Shown here: positions 24,547 through 34,317 of the stretch, one piece after another
Position numbering within the stretch: the stretch's first letter is position 1
Layout of the letters: each line of letters opens with the position of its first letter
Assembly: GCA_017524445.1 (NCBI GenBank)
Contig: JAFXVP010000058.1
Location: 26,718-90,717 of the forward strand
Length of the DNA: 64,000 nt
Direction: 5' to 3'
Origin: Clostridia bacterium
GTDB lineage: Bacteria > Bacillota > Clostridia > Christensenellales > CAG-138
The notes under the pieces: generated by a model
The model's database searches: none
What the model saw: only the letters and a program-made list of their open reading frames with translations
Told to the model about the DNA's origin: nothing
Program-made: the position numbers and the translations under genes

Positions 24547-26417
24547 TGCCAAGCGTTCGACTTTTGAAATCCATTGTAACTGAATACGGCGTCGGATGGG
24601 CGATCAACCGTGTTCTGTACAGCGCAAAGCTGAAACTGCTTTGCCTGGTTCCGGCAACGGAGCGATTGTTTGAAAAGAAGACAGCATATTCAAAGAGACT
24701 GGATTTGTTCCAAATCGACGTACCGGCTCTGCGGAGCTTTTTACAGGGGCTGGACGATACGGAAAAAGCAAATTTGATTGCTTTGGCAGATGATGCGGCA
24801 AATGGGATCGTAAACGGGTTTTCTTCCACGAAGCTTGATTACGGCACGCCGTTCGATTGGCAGTTGAATCCGCTGACAGGAAAACACTGTGACGCAAAAC
24901 AGAAATGGTATCGTATCCCGGATTTTGATTCGGAGCGCGGCGATATCAAGATCATTTGGGAAGCGTCTCGCTTTTCGCACTTTATCACACTGTGCAGAGC
25001 ATATCTTATGACCAATGACGCGCGATACTATCGTGCGTTTTCCGAGCAGCTTTCCGATTGGTTGAAAACAAACCCGTATGGTCGCGGCGCGAATTTTAAG
25101 TGCGGACAGGAATGCAGCCTCAGAATGGTCAATGCGCTGCTTGCATATACGGTGTTTCAGACTTGCGGGATCGCGACGGACGCCGATGCAAGCAATATGA
25201 GGGATCTGACCGATCGCTGCTATCGCAAGGTCCTCGGCAATTTCTTTTATGCCTATCGCTGCATTAAAAACAATCATACCATCTCCGAACTGATGGGAAT
25301 GATCGTCGGCGCATGGTGCTGCGAAGATGAAAAGCGCCTGAACAGAACGTTTGTACTTCTGGACCGCGTCATTGATGAGCAGTTTTCCAACGACGGCGGA
25401 TACAAGCAGCTGTCGTTCAACTATCAGCGTCTTGCGCTGCAGGACCTCGAATGCGTGATGAGCATCGAGAAACGGATCGGAAAGAGTTTGTCCGTTCACA
25501 GCAAAGAGAAGATCAAAAATGCTGCTTTGTTGATGTATCAATGTCAGGATGCAAGCGGCGACGTTCCGAATTACGGCAACAATGACGGCGCTTTGGTTTT
25601 CCCGGTCACGTCATGCGGATATCGGGATTTCCGACCGGTGATCAACACGGCTTGGACGCTGTGCGCCGGAAAACAACTGTATGCAAATGGACCGCATCAG
25701 GAAGAGCTTCTGTGGTTTTCTGCGGGAAACCCGCTGAAAGCATTCAAGCGGCAAAGCATTGAACGGGTTTCAAAAGCGTTCCGGGATGCCGGGCTGTTCA
25801 CGCTGCGCGGCAAACGGTCCTGGGCAATGATCGTTGCGAATCGGTATCGATCCCGCCCGGCGCATATGGATCAGCTGCATTTTGATCTTTGGATCGACGG
25901 GATCAACGTGCTGTGCGACGCCGGAACATACTCCTATGCGGATGCGCTTGGGAAAGAACTGATTCAAAGCAAAAATCATAATACGGCATCTTTAGACGGG
26001 ATTCCGCAGATGCGCACAACAGGGCAGTTCATGGTCTGGAACTGGACAGGCAGAGAACAGATCTCGCATGAAACACATGCGTTTGAAGGGACTGTGAAGT
26101 CAAAGAACGGATACCGTCATAACAGACGGATCAGTCAGGACGGCGATTCATATGAGATCACGGACCGTGTCGATCGGGAATATGAGATCTTGTTCCATAC
26201 GCCATGTGAGGTTGCGATCGACGGCAATCGTGCTGTTCTGTCCTGTCGTGGGAAAGCTGTCTGCGAACTCATCGGCAGCGGTACGATCGAACAGAGGCCC
26301 GCTGTGCGGAGCTTGTTCTATCTGAAAACAGAACCTGCTGCATGTCTGGTTTTACACGGACATGCGAATGAAGATATTACTACACGGATCAAACGTATTG
26401 AAGGAGAAGAAAAATGA
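24546..26417 (+). CDS. Heparinase II/III-family protein
   Basis: A 623-residue protein with an alpha/alpha-toroid N-terminal half (NHTISELMGMIVGAWC and QLSFNYQRLALQDLEC contain the conserved helices) and a C-terminal heparinase II/III beta-sheet domain (PAHMDQLHFDLWIDGINVLCDAGT). No signal peptide is seen. Family members are polysaccharide lyases acting on uronic-acid glycans, and close relatives are regularly encoded inside O-antigen and capsule clusters next to a WecC-like dehydrogenase and a bi-domain oxidoreductase, as here. The role in synthesis (editing, release or acetyl transfer) has not been established for this type. It overlaps both neighbours. Confidence 0.85.
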   Translation: MPSVRLLKSIVTEYGVGWAINRVLYSAKLKLLCLVPATERLFEKKTAYSKRLDLFQIDVPALRSFLQGLDDTEKANLIALADDAANGIVNGFSSTKLDYGTPFDWQLNPLTGKHCDAKQKWYRIPDFDSERGDIKIIWEASRFSHFITLCRAYLMTNDARYYRAFSEQLSDWLKTNPYGRGANFKCGQECSLRMVNALLAYTVFQTCGIATDADASNMRDLTDRCYRKVLGNFFYAYRCIKNNHTISELMGMIVGAWCCEDEKRLNRTFVLLDRVIDEQFSNDGGYKQLSFNYQRLALQDLECVMSIEKRIGKSLSVHSKEKIKNAALLMYQCQDASGDVPNYGNNDGALVFPVTSCGYRDFRPVINTAWTLCAGKQLYANGPHQEELLWFSAGNPLKAFKRQSIERVSKAFRDAGLFTLRGKRSWAMIVANRYRSRPAHMDQLHFDLWIDGINVLCDAGTYSYADALGKELIQSKNHNTASLDGIPQMRTTGQFMVWNWTGREQISHETHAFEGTVKSKNGYRHNRRISQDGDSYEITDRVDREYEILFHTPCEVAIDGNRAVLSCRGKAVCELIGSGTIEQRPAVRSLFYLKTEPAACLVLHGHANEDITTRIKRIEGEEK

Positions 26418-27634
26418 TCAATGTAATCGGACTCGGCTATATCGGGTTGCCCACCGCGCTGATGATGGCGTCGCACGGCGTTGAGGTCGTCGGTACGGAC
26501 TATAATAAGGAACTGGTCGCTACGCTGAATGCGGGCAAGACGACCTTTAAGGAAAAAGGACTGGACGAGCTGTTTGACGCAGCGGTCAAGGCGGGTATCC
26601 GCTTTACAACGGAGTATCAGGTAACGGATACGTACATTGTTTCGGTCCCGACGCCTTATGATAAATTCAGCAAAAAGGTCGACGCTTGCTACGTGGTTGC
26701 AGCGGTCAAGGACGTCATGAAGGTCTGTCCGAAAGGCGCGACGGTCGTGATCGAGTCCACAGTTTCACCGGGAACGATCGATAAATACGTGCGCCCGGTC
26801 ATTGAAGCGAATGGATTTAAGATCGGTGAGGATCTGAACCTGGTCCATGCGCCGGAGCGCATCATTCCGGGCAACATGGTTTATGAACTGCTCCATAACA
26901 ACCGCACCATCGGCGCGGACGACCGTGCGATCGGCGAAAAGGTCAAGGAATACTACGCTTCTTTCTGTCAGGGCGAGATCGTCGTGACCGATATCCGCAC
27001 TGCCGAGATGACCAAGGTCGTGGAGAACACATTCCGCGCGGTCAATATCGCATTTGCCAACGAGCTTGCCAAGATTTGCCGTCACGACAATATGGACGTG
27101 TATGAGATCATCCGTATCTGCAACATGCATCCGCGCGTGAACATCCTGCAGCCGGGGCCCGGCGTCGGCGGGCACTGCATCTCGGTCGATCCATGGTTTT
27201 TGGTCGGCGATTATCCGTCGCTTGCAAAGCTGATCGACCAGTCTATGCGTATAAACGACGGCATGCCGGATTTTGTTCTGAATCGCATTTATGAGATCAT
27301 GAAGGAAAAGGGCATGACCGATATTACCCGTGTCGGTTTGTACGGGCTGACCTATAAGGAAAACGTCGACGATATGCGCGAATCTCCGACGCTGCAGCTT
27401 TTGGAGAGTCAGGAACGGCACCTCGCAACAGGTCTCAAGGTCTATGATCCCTTCATCGAAAAGGACGTGGTCGCAAACCAGTATCATAATCTGGATGAAT
27501 TCCTCGCCGCGGTCGATTTCGTGGTCATTATGGTCAAGCACAACGAGATCAAAGAGAATATGGACAAGCTTGCAGGGAAGGTTATTTTGGACTGCCATAA
27601 CATTTGTCAATTGCCCGGCGTGTATCATATTTGA
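26414..27634 (+). CDS. wecC: UDP-N-acetyl-D-mannosaminuronate dehydrogenase (WecC-like)
   Basis: A 406-residue nucleotide-sugar dehydrogenase. Motifs are the N-terminal NAD site VIGLGYIGLPTALMMA with DYN after strand 2, VSVPTPYD, VVIESTVSPGT, HAPERIIPGNM, and the catalytic-Cys region GPGVGGHCISVDPWFL. The APERI...PG pattern belongs to the WecC/WbpA group, not UDP-glucose dehydrogenases. It oxidises UDP-ManNAc to UDP-ManNAcA using two NAD. The matching 2-epimerase (wecB) is the last gene of this cluster. The start overlaps the heparinase gene as ATGA with GGAGA upstream. Confidence 0.9.
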   Translation: MINVIGLGYIGLPTALMMASHGVEVVGTDYNKELVATLNAGKTTFKEKGLDELFDAAVKAGIRFTTEYQVTDTYIVSVPTPYDKFSKKVDACYVVAAVKDVMKVCPKGATVVIESTVSPGTIDKYVRPVIEANGFKIGEDLNLVHAPERIIPGNMVYELLHNNRTIGADDRAIGEKVKEYYASFCQGEIVVTDIRTAEMTKVVENTFRAVNIAFANELAKICRHDNMDVYEIIRICNMHPRVNILQPGPGVGGHCISVDPWFLVGDYPSLAKLIDQSMRINDGMPDFVLNRIYEIMKEKGMTDITRVGLYGLTYKENVDDMRESPTLQLLESQERHLATGLKVYDPFIEKDVVANQYHNLDEFLAAVDFVVIMVKHNEIKENMDKLAGKVILDCHNICQLPGVYHI

Positions 27635-27655
27635 TACGTACGAAAAGGAGAGAAT

Positions 27656-29773
27656 ATGAAACAGCTGTTCTTATCTGTCAACAGCGGTGAAATGACCGTT
27701 GTCGAAACCCCTGCGCCTACCGTTAAGGATCATACGGTGATCGTTGAAACGCTGTATTCGGTGGTAAGCGCCGGAACAGAAAGAAGTCTGGCGTCTTTCG
27801 GGGGGAAAAATCTTCTGCAAAAGGCCATGGAACGTCCGGATCAGGTCAAAAAGGTGACGGAGAAGATGTCCACAGACGGTATCCTCACAACGATCGAAGG
27901 CGCGTTCGGCCGACTTAAGGATCCTATGCCGATGGGATATACGGCAGTGGGCAGGATCACCGACGTCGGAAGAGGCGTGACCGATTTCAGAGTCGGCGAC
28001 ATTGTTGCGGAGGTCGGACAGGCATATCACAGCGAAGTTAACCGAGTCGGTAAAAACCTGGTCGTTAAGGTACCGCAGGAATTGGAGGACATTCGTCAGG
28101 CGGCTTTCGGTGCGCTTGGCGGAATAGCGTTGGAGGGAATCCACCAGGCGGAGGTCGTGCCCGGGGAAACGGTTGCCGTGATCGGGCTCGGTCTTCTCGG
28201 ACATATCTGTGCACGTATTCTGTATGCCTATGGATGCGACGTGATCGGGTATGACGTCGTTGATAAATCGCTTCCGAATACAAAACTGAAAGCTTTTATC
28301 AACTCGGCTGACGACAGCGCCGTGGACATTACAAAATCTCTGACAAAAGGCCGCGGCGTCGATAAGGTCATTATTACGGCGGCAGCTAATTCAAACGCGC
28401 CGATTGAGCTGTCACAGCAGATTACACGCGACCGCGGCATTATCTGCATGATCGGCGTCACGCAGTTGAATCTGGATCGTCGCCCCTTCTACGAGAGAGA
28501 GCTGACGTTCAAGATCGCGCGTTCCTACGGCCCCGGCAGATATGATCCCGCATATGAAGAAGCAGGTTTCGATTATCCCATTGGATATGTGAGATTTACG
28601 GAAGGTAGAAACGTTGAGGAGTTTATTCGACTTCTGGCCACAAAGAGGATGGATATCTCCGATTTGATCACGCATGTATTTTCGTTTGCTGACGCTGCCA
28701 AAGCGTATGAAATGATCACCTCAAATCCGAACCATGAGAAGTATATCGGTGTTCTTCTGCAATATGATGAAAACAATGAAAAGTGGGATCGGGTCGTTAA
28801 AAGCCTTGCCGGTGAAAAAACGTCAGTTAAGGGTGATAAAATCGGCTTTGGATTGATCGGCGCCGGAAATTTTGCCCGTGTGACAATGCTGCCTGCAATG
28901 CAGGCGACGGGCCTTTATCATTTCAAAGGATTGGCGACCACGGGAGGAATCGGCGCAGCGCAGGCAAACGAGGTCTTTCATTTTGACTATACGACGAACG
29001 ATTATAAAGAGCTGCTCAAGGATCCGGATATCGATCTGATCGGGATCTCCACGCAGCACAACAGTCATGCAAAGTTCGTGATCGAGTCATTGGAAGCCGG
29101 GAAGAGCGTCTATTGTGAGAAACCGTTATGCCTGACCCTCGATGAACTGGACAGAATTGAGACAGCTTATCGGAAATCCGGCGCGCAGCTGTTCTGCGGT
29201 TTGAACCGGCGCCATGCGCCGCTGATCGGCGAAATCAAAAAAGATATGAAAACGGATTCAGTTCCGGCAGTCTATGATTATATCGCGAATGCCGGTTTCA
29301 TCCCGGAGAATCACTGGACGCAAGATGAGACAAAAGGCGGAGGGCGGATCATCGGTGAAGCGATCCATTTCGTTGATACGATCATGTATCTGGACGGAAG
29401 TGAATTGACGGATCTGAAAGTCAGCTTTGCGGAGAACCCGGGTTATCCGAAGAAGGACAACGCAATCATCACGCTCCGGTTTGCATCCGGCGCAGTCGGT
29501 ACGATTCTTTACACCTCCATGGGCTCCAAAAAGTATCCGAAGGAGCAGCTGCGCGTGTTCTCCAACGGTACCGTATATGAGATGAATAACTATGTCAGTA
29601 TGTTCAAATACGGCAGCGGCAAGAAGAAGGAGATCAAGCTTCGTCAGGATAAAGGATTCGGCGCGGAGTATGGGATGATAGCAGATGTTTTGAAGGGCAA
29701 GAAAGAGAACAACGTAGCGGATCATGCTCTGAAAGCGCACAGAATGCTTCTGCAGGCGCTGCAGCAGGATTGA
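27656..29773 (+). CDS. Bi-domain oxidoreductase: zinc-type alcohol dehydrogenase plus Gfo/Idh/MocA
   Basis: A 705-residue natural fusion. Residues 1-345 are a medium-chain dehydrogenase (VSAGTERSLASFG, VAVIGLGLLGHICARIL) and residues from about 395 are a Gfo/Idh/MocA oxidoreductase (GFGLIGAGNFARVTMLPAM, CEKPLCLTLDELD, the GGGRIIGEAIHFVD substrate loop). This fusion is a recognised type found in O-antigen and capsule clusters beside WecC-like and heparinase-like genes. It presumably modifies a nucleotide sugar or sugar residue by linked redox steps; the substrate is not known. AAAGGAGA precedes the ATG. It overlaps a possible TTG of the next gene by four bases. Confidence 0.88.
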   Translation: MKQLFLSVNSGEMTVVETPAPTVKDHTVIVETLYSVVSAGTERSLASFGGKNLLQKAMERPDQVKKVTEKMSTDGILTTIEGAFGRLKDPMPMGYTAVGRITDVGRGVTDFRVGDIVAEVGQAYHSEVNRVGKNLVVKVPQELEDIRQAAFGALGGIALEGIHQAEVVPGETVAVIGLGLLGHICARILYAYGCDVIGYDVVDKSLPNTKLKAFINSADDSAVDITKSLTKGRGVDKVIITAAANSNAPIELSQQITRDRGIICMIGVTQLNLDRRPFYERELTFKIARSYGPGRYDPAYEEAGFDYPIGYVRFTEGRNVEEFIRLLATKRMDISDLITHVFSFADAAKAYEMITSNPNHEKYIGVLLQYDENNEKWDRVVKSLAGEKTSVKGDKIGFGLIGAGNFARVTMLPAMQATGLYHFKGLATTGGIGAAQANEVFHFDYTTNDYKELLKDPDIDLIGISTQHNSHAKFVIESLEAGKSVYCEKPLCLTLDELDRIETAYRKSGAQLFCGLNRRHAPLIGEIKKDMKTDSVPAVYDYIANAGFIPENHWTQDETKGGGRIIGEAIHFVDTIMYLDGSELTDLKVSFAENPGYPKKDNAIITLRFASGAVGTILYTSMGSKKYPKEQLRVFSNGTVYEMNNYVSMFKYGSGKKKEIKLRQDKGFGAEYGMIADVLKGKKENNVADHALKAHRMLLQALQQD

Positions 29774-29841
29774 GAAACAGATCATCGAAACGACGGCTGT
29801 TCGCAGACTGCGGATTGTCTTGCAAAAGAGGAGGATGTCGC

Positions 29842-30981
29842 TTGAACGTAAGCTTTTTATTGACGCATGTACCGAACCCGCGGATCAATAAACGCATCGA
29901 GGTGTTCAAGCGGTTTGCGGATACGAGCGTAATATGTACACGCCGCTCGAGCCAAAATATATGGGAGCCTGCGCAGGATGTGAAGCATATCATCTTTGAT
30001 ATCGATTTACCGAGCGCAAAGCATATCGTGAAAAGAGTGATCGTTTCACGTAGCTTCCGAAAAAGAGCATTGGAGAATCTGGAGGAGCTGCAGCCGGATC
30101 TGATTTATGCAGAAGGTCTTGATTCTCTGATGATTGCAGGAGCTTATCAAAAGCGCCATCCGGTAAAGGTCTTTTTTGAAGTTGCCGACCTTCGGGAGAA
30201 TTATATCGTCAAACCGAAGAATCCCGTAAAACGGCTGCTGACGGATGTTCTGCTGCGCAAAGAGAAAAAAGCATTCAGATCCGTGGATCATCTTGTGGTA
30301 ACTTCACCGAAGTTCTACGATCTGCATTATCGGAACCTGATTCCAAAGGACCGGATGCTGTTCATTCCCAATGCACCGGACCAAAGCGTATTTGCATCCT
30401 ACAAAAAAAAGGACAACGGTCGTTTTACGGTCGGATTTATCGGCGGCATCCGATATATAAAGCAAATGAAGAATTTGGTCGATGCAGCAAACAAGACAGA
30501 CGCCGATGTTTTGTTTGCAGGGAGCGCTTTCAATCCGGCGGAGTATGAAGAGATCAAGCGTTACTGCGAAGGAATGCCAAATGTCACCTTCACAGGGCGA
30601 TACAATTATGACGCTGAGATTGCCGGATTATACGGAAAAGTGGATTGCGTGTATGCGGTTTACGATGCGGACAATCCAAATGTAAGGATCGCGCTGCCCA
30701 ACAAGCTGTACGAGTCGATCTTATGCGAGCTTCCGATCATCGTCGCAAAAGGCACATATTTGTCAGAACTAGTAGAGGCAAACGGAATCGGTGTTTCCGT
30801 ATCTCATCGGGACGAAACAGAACTGATCGAAGCGCTGCAAAAGCTTAAGACAGAACCGGAGTACAGAGAACAGAACGCCGGTAATTGCCGGAAATGCAGG
30901 GAACAACTCTTGAATACAGAAAAAACGATGGAGCAGCTAAGAAACGCCGCAAACGAAAAAGCGCCTCATGATTTGAAATAG
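29842..30981 (+). CDS. Family 4-like glycosyltransferase
   Basis: A GT-B glycosyltransferase of 379 residues from the TTG at 29842, which has AAGAGGAGG upstream; the longer frame from 29770 begins with an unlikely Arg/Cys-rich leader. N-terminal MNVSFLLTHVPNPRINKRIEVF fits the family, as do FIGGIRYIKQMKNL, VLFAGSA, NVTFTGRYNYDAEIAGLYGKVD and the late ALPNKLYESILCELPIIVA. It adds a sugar to the lipid-linked intermediate in the cytosol; donor unknown. Base composition is already lower in GC than in the first part of the cluster. Confidence 0.85.
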   Translation: MNVSFLLTHVPNPRINKRIEVFKRFADTSVICTRRSSQNIWEPAQDVKHIIFDIDLPSAKHIVKRVIVSRSFRKRALENLEELQPDLIYAEGLDSLMIAGAYQKRHPVKVFFEVADLRENYIVKPKNPVKRLLTDVLLRKEKKAFRSVDHLVVTSPKFYDLHYRNLIPKDRMLFIPNAPDQSVFASYKKKDNGRFTVGFIGGIRYIKQMKNLVDAANKTDADVLFAGSAFNPAEYEEIKRYCEGMPNVTFTGRYNYDAEIAGLYGKVDCVYAVYDADNPNVRIALPNKLYESILCELPIIVAKGTYLSELVEANGIGVSVSHRDETELIEALQKLKTEPEYREQNAGNCRKCREQLLNTEKTMEQLRNAANEKAPHDLK

Positions 30982-31051
30982 CTTGACATCGGCAGTTCAA
31001 TACACAGTGAACGCTGCCAAAAGAATGAAGGAAGACACGTATCAGGATATG

Positions 31052-32188
31052 ATGAAAAAACTTTGTATTATTTCGGCATATTATCCGTCCGAGCATGATC
31101 CGCATTATGCGTTTGTCGGAACGTTGATCAGTGCAATTGCCGATAAAGGAATCGAGTGCCATGTGGTTTCCCCGGTTTCGGTTTTCGAAAGAAAGCATAA
31201 GGCGGTTTCCAGAGTGGAAACAACGGAAAACGGCGCAAAGATATATGTACATTGTCCGAAATACTTCAGTCTGCCGAGCAAGAATCGCATCCGTTTGACA
31301 TTTTGGTTGTCTGCGCTTTTCAAGAGAAGAGCGATCAAAAGAACGTTTGACAGCGAGATAAAGGATTGCGACGCTATCTATTCGCATTTCGTCGGTTCGG
31401 GGATTCATGCGGGCTGGCTGTCTGAGCAGACGGGCATTCCCGCGTTTACGGCAATCGGCGAAAGCAATATCAAAAACTCCAAACTAAGCTATACATTATT
31501 CAGAAACGATCTACATAAACACATTCGCGGCGTTATCTCAGTCTCTTCCGAATTGGCGAAGGAAGCTCGGCAGATCGGTATTTTTTCAGAACAAACACCG
31601 ATAGAAGTATTTCCCAACAGCATCAACACAGATTTGTTTAAGCCACTTGACAGAGAGCGCTGCAGATCAAAGCTTGGAATCAATGCAGATGATTTTGTTG
31701 TGTCTTTTGTCGGCGCTTTTATCAAGAGAAAAGGATTTGATTATCTGCAGGAAGCAATTGCGCGTCATCCGGAATGGAAATGCATTTTGATCGGAGCGGG
31801 CGAGCTTGCAGTATCACTACCCACTGAGCAGGTGGCTTTCAGCGGGAGGATCCCGCATGATCAGATCCCCGAGTATATCTGCGCATCCGATGTATTTGCA
31901 CTTCCCACACAAGCGGAAGGCTGCTGCAATGCGATTGTAGAAGCGATGGGCTGCGGGCTGCCGATCGTTTCTTCGGACAGGGGCTTCAATTATGACATTC
32001 TTTCAAACGAGAATGCAATTCTGGTCAATCCGGACAGCGTTGACGAGATAGAACAGGCGCTGAAAACATATGCAGCGGATCCGAAGCTGCGGGCGACGCA
32101 CGCGAAAAACAGTTTGCAGACGGGAAGATCATTATCAATTGGTGAACGTGCAAAAAGTATTATCAACTTTATGGAGTCAAATCTATGA
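31052..32188 (+). CDS. Family 4 glycosyltransferase
   Basis: A GT4 enzyme of about 378 residues starting MKKLCIISAYYP at 31052; in-frame starts at 30983 and 31025 would add up to 23 residues. Family motifs include FVGTLISAIADKGIECHVVSP, SHFVGSGIHAGWLSEQTGIP, VSFVGAFIKRKGFDYLQEAI, SDVFALPTQAEGCCNAIVEAMGCGLPIVSS. The E...E pair of the donor site is in AEGCCNAIVEA. Another transferase for the repeat unit. Its stop overlaps the Wzy-like gene by four bases, so coupling is likely. Confidence 0.88.
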   Translation: MKKLCIISAYYPSEHDPHYAFVGTLISAIADKGIECHVVSPVSVFERKHKAVSRVETTENGAKIYVHCPKYFSLPSKNRIRLTFWLSALFKRRAIKRTFDSEIKDCDAIYSHFVGSGIHAGWLSEQTGIPAFTAIGESNIKNSKLSYTLFRNDLHKHIRGVISVSSELAKEARQIGIFSEQTPIEVFPNSINTDLFKPLDRERCRSKLGINADDFVVSFVGAFIKRKGFDYLQEAIARHPEWKCILIGAGELAVSLPTEQVAFSGRIPHDQIPEYICASDVFALPTQAEGCCNAIVEAMGCGLPIVSSDRGFNYDILSNENAILVNPDSVDEIEQALKTYAADPKLRATHAKNSLQTGRSLSIGERAKSIINFMESNL

Positions 32189-33417
32189 ACCGCTCGTTGG
32201 ATCTTCGATTCAATTTTCAGGTATTGAGCAAGGTCTTTTTTGCAATATATTTGGCATATTCGAATGTACTTCGATACTCTGTTATTAATATACGCGGATT
32301 ATCTGAAGTGTTGTTGATAATTGCAATTGCAGCTCAATTGATTCATGAGAAGTTTCGCCTTCGATTAGATAAAAGTCTTCTCGCTCTAATTGTATTCGCT
32401 CTGTATGTGTTCCTTTCCGGCTTCCTTGTCGCACAGGACTTTGATAGACTGCTAAGTTCACTGTTAACGTTTGTTGAATGTATCCTGGTTTTTTATTTGG
32501 TAATTTGTTATATTGCAGCAGACGGAAAGCCGGATTTTCCGATGATTGCATTTATCGGCTTGGCATTGATAACAACTTTCTTTCTGGTTTTTCGAGGCGT
32601 CGGGCTCAAAAGAATCAACATAGCGGATACTGTAAATGTCAATGCGATCGGGGTGACGTTGTCTTTTGCAATTGGCTTTGTTCTGTATTTATTGATTTCA
32701 AAGAGAAATAGCCCGATAAAGTGGGTAATAGGTATCGCTTCAATTGCGATTCTGCTGGTAGGTGTTATGATGACGGCTTCCAAAAAAGCAATTATCAGCG
32801 GAGCGGCATTGATTATCCTGTGGATTTTTCTCTGTTATCGTTTTACATTTGCAAGAATACCGCTTGCTTTGCGATTTGCCGTTTTTGGCGGCATAATCGC
32901 TGCAGGGATACTTGTTTACAGATGGTATACGTCTTCTTATGCACAGCAAATGGAATACATGATAAACAGAATGAGCGGTCTGTATGTGGGTGAGAGCGAC
33001 CAGGCGAGAATCGAAATGATTAAAGAGGGGTTACTGATTTTTGTATCGCACCCTATCTTTGGCGTCGGGTTTAATAATGCACGGTATTACATTTCGTATG
33101 CGACGTATACACATTGTTTTTATGCAGAAATGTTGGCGTGCACAGGCATTATCGGGACAATTCTGTTTGGATACGCTATGATTCGTCCATGGGCGATCAT
33201 TGTCAAAACCAGACGACGTATTAAATTGCGTGATTCACTTCAGAATACAAAAATAATCTATATGTTGGCTGTTTTTATTGTCTTTTTGCTTCTTAATTTC
33301 ACGCAGATCGCTTTCTATGCACAGAATCTGATGTATGTTTTTTCGGTTTTTTCTGCTTTTGCTATATGTTTGGACATAAACAACAAAAGGATGGGTGTTG
33401 AAAATGAAAAAGATTAA
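32185..33417 (+). CDS. Wzy-like O-antigen/capsule polymerase
   Basis: A 410-residue polytopic membrane protein with about ten to twelve helices and a large extracytoplasmic loop near residues 245-295 (EYMINRMSGLYVGESDQARIEMIKEG, then HPIFGVGFNNARYY). That loop, with Arg residues and the GVGFNN pattern, matches the O-antigen ligase/polymerase family (Wzy_C/WaaL). As the only such protein in the cluster it is most likely the polymerase joining repeat units outside the membrane. The coding region is clearly AT-rich compared with the start of the cluster, typical of variable Wzy genes. Confidence 0.82.
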   Translation: MNRSLDLRFNFQVLSKVFFAIYLAYSNVLRYSVINIRGLSEVLLIIAIAAQLIHEKFRLRLDKSLLALIVFALYVFLSGFLVAQDFDRLLSSLLTFVECILVFYLVICYIAADGKPDFPMIAFIGLALITTFFLVFRGVGLKRINIADTVNVNAIGVTLSFAIGFVLYLLISKRNSPIKWVIGIASIAILLVGVMMTASKKAIISGAALIILWIFLCYRFTFARIPLALRFAVFGGIIAAGILVYRWYTSSYAQQMEYMINRMSGLYVGESDQARIEMIKEGLLIFVSHPIFGVGFNNARYYISYATYTHCFYAEMLACTGIIGTILFGYAMIRPWAIIVKTRRRIKLRDSLQNTKIIYMLAVFIVFLLLNFTQIAFYAQNLMYVFSVFSAFAICLDINNKRMGVENEKD

Positions 33418-34297
33418 GACACTCATTAAAGCATTTGTTCATAAAGGACTTCTCATATGGCTTCCTGATCAACCGTATTTAAGGCTTCTGTATTGGGCAT
33501 ATATCGGGAAAAAACTGGATATTAAGAATCCAAAGCGGTTTACCGAAAAACTGCAATGGCTAAAGATCTACGATAGAAAGCCAAATTACAGAACAATGGT
33601 CGACAAGTATGAAGCAAAGGTATATGTCGCAAAGATCATTGGGGGGGAATACATCATTCCTACATTAGGCGTATGGGATTCTCCGAGAGAAATTGATTTT
33701 GATAAACTGCCGAACAAATTTGTTTTAAAAACAACGCATGATTCGGGAACCGTGAGAATCATAGATCAGTCAAAAGAATACGACAAAGGCGATCTGATCA
33801 AGTATTTTGAAAGTCGACAAAAAAGAAATCTTGGCAGGATTACCAGAGAGTGGCCTTATATGAATGTCAAACCGCGTATCATAGCGGAGCAGTATCTGGA
33901 AGCAAGCGAAACAAAATCAGATAATGAACTGCGGGACTACAAGTTTTTCTGTTTTAACGGGATCGTCAAATGCATGAAGATTGACTATGATCGATTCACA
34001 AACCATCACGCAAACTATTATGGGAGAGACAAAAAACGGTTGCCTTTCGGAGAAATAAAGTTTCCGAGTGACGATAGTAAAACAATAGAATTACCAAAGC
34101 ATTTTGACGAAATGATTCAGCTTGCGGAGAAGCTGGCTAAGGACATCCCTTTTGTCCGCATTGATTTTTATGAAGTCAACAGCAAGGTTTACTTTGGTGA
34201 AATGACGTTTTACCCTGCTTCTGGTCTTGGCCCGTTTGAACCGGATGAATGGGATTACACGCTTGGAAGTTGGTTAGAACTTCCGAAAATCAGTTGA
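33404..34297 (+). CDS. TupA-like ATP-grasp protein
   Basis: A 297-residue protein from the ATG at 33404 (AAGGATGGG upstream; an in-frame TTG at 33395 is an alternative). It matches the TupA-like/ATP-grasp amidoligase group: PKRFTEKLQWLKIYDR near the N-terminus, VDKYEAKVYVAKIIG, KFVLKTTHDSG, the ATP-grasp EQYLEA and DYKFFCFNG stretches, and the metal-binding DIPFVRIDFYEVNSKVYFGEMTFYPASG. Family members join amino acids or polyols to uronic acids in surface polymers. A role attaching an amino acid to a uronic acid residue is plausible in this acidic glycan but unproven. It overlaps the Wzy-like gene slightly. Confidence 0.8.
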   Translation: MKKIKTLIKAFVHKGLLIWLPDQPYLRLLYWAYIGKKLDIKNPKRFTEKLQWLKIYDRKPNYRTMVDKYEAKVYVAKIIGGEYIIPTLGVWDSPREIDFDKLPNKFVLKTTHDSGTVRIIDQSKEYDKGDLIKYFESRQKRNLGRITREWPYMNVKPRIIAEQYLEASETKSDNELRDYKFFCFNGIVKCMKIDYDRFTNHHANYYGRDKKRLPFGEIKFPSDDSKTIELPKHFDEMIQLAEKLAKDIPFVRIDFYEVNSKVYFGEMTFYPASGLGPFEPDEWDYTLGSWLELPKIS

Positions 34298-34317
34298 GGG
34301 ATAAACAGAGGTAGCAT

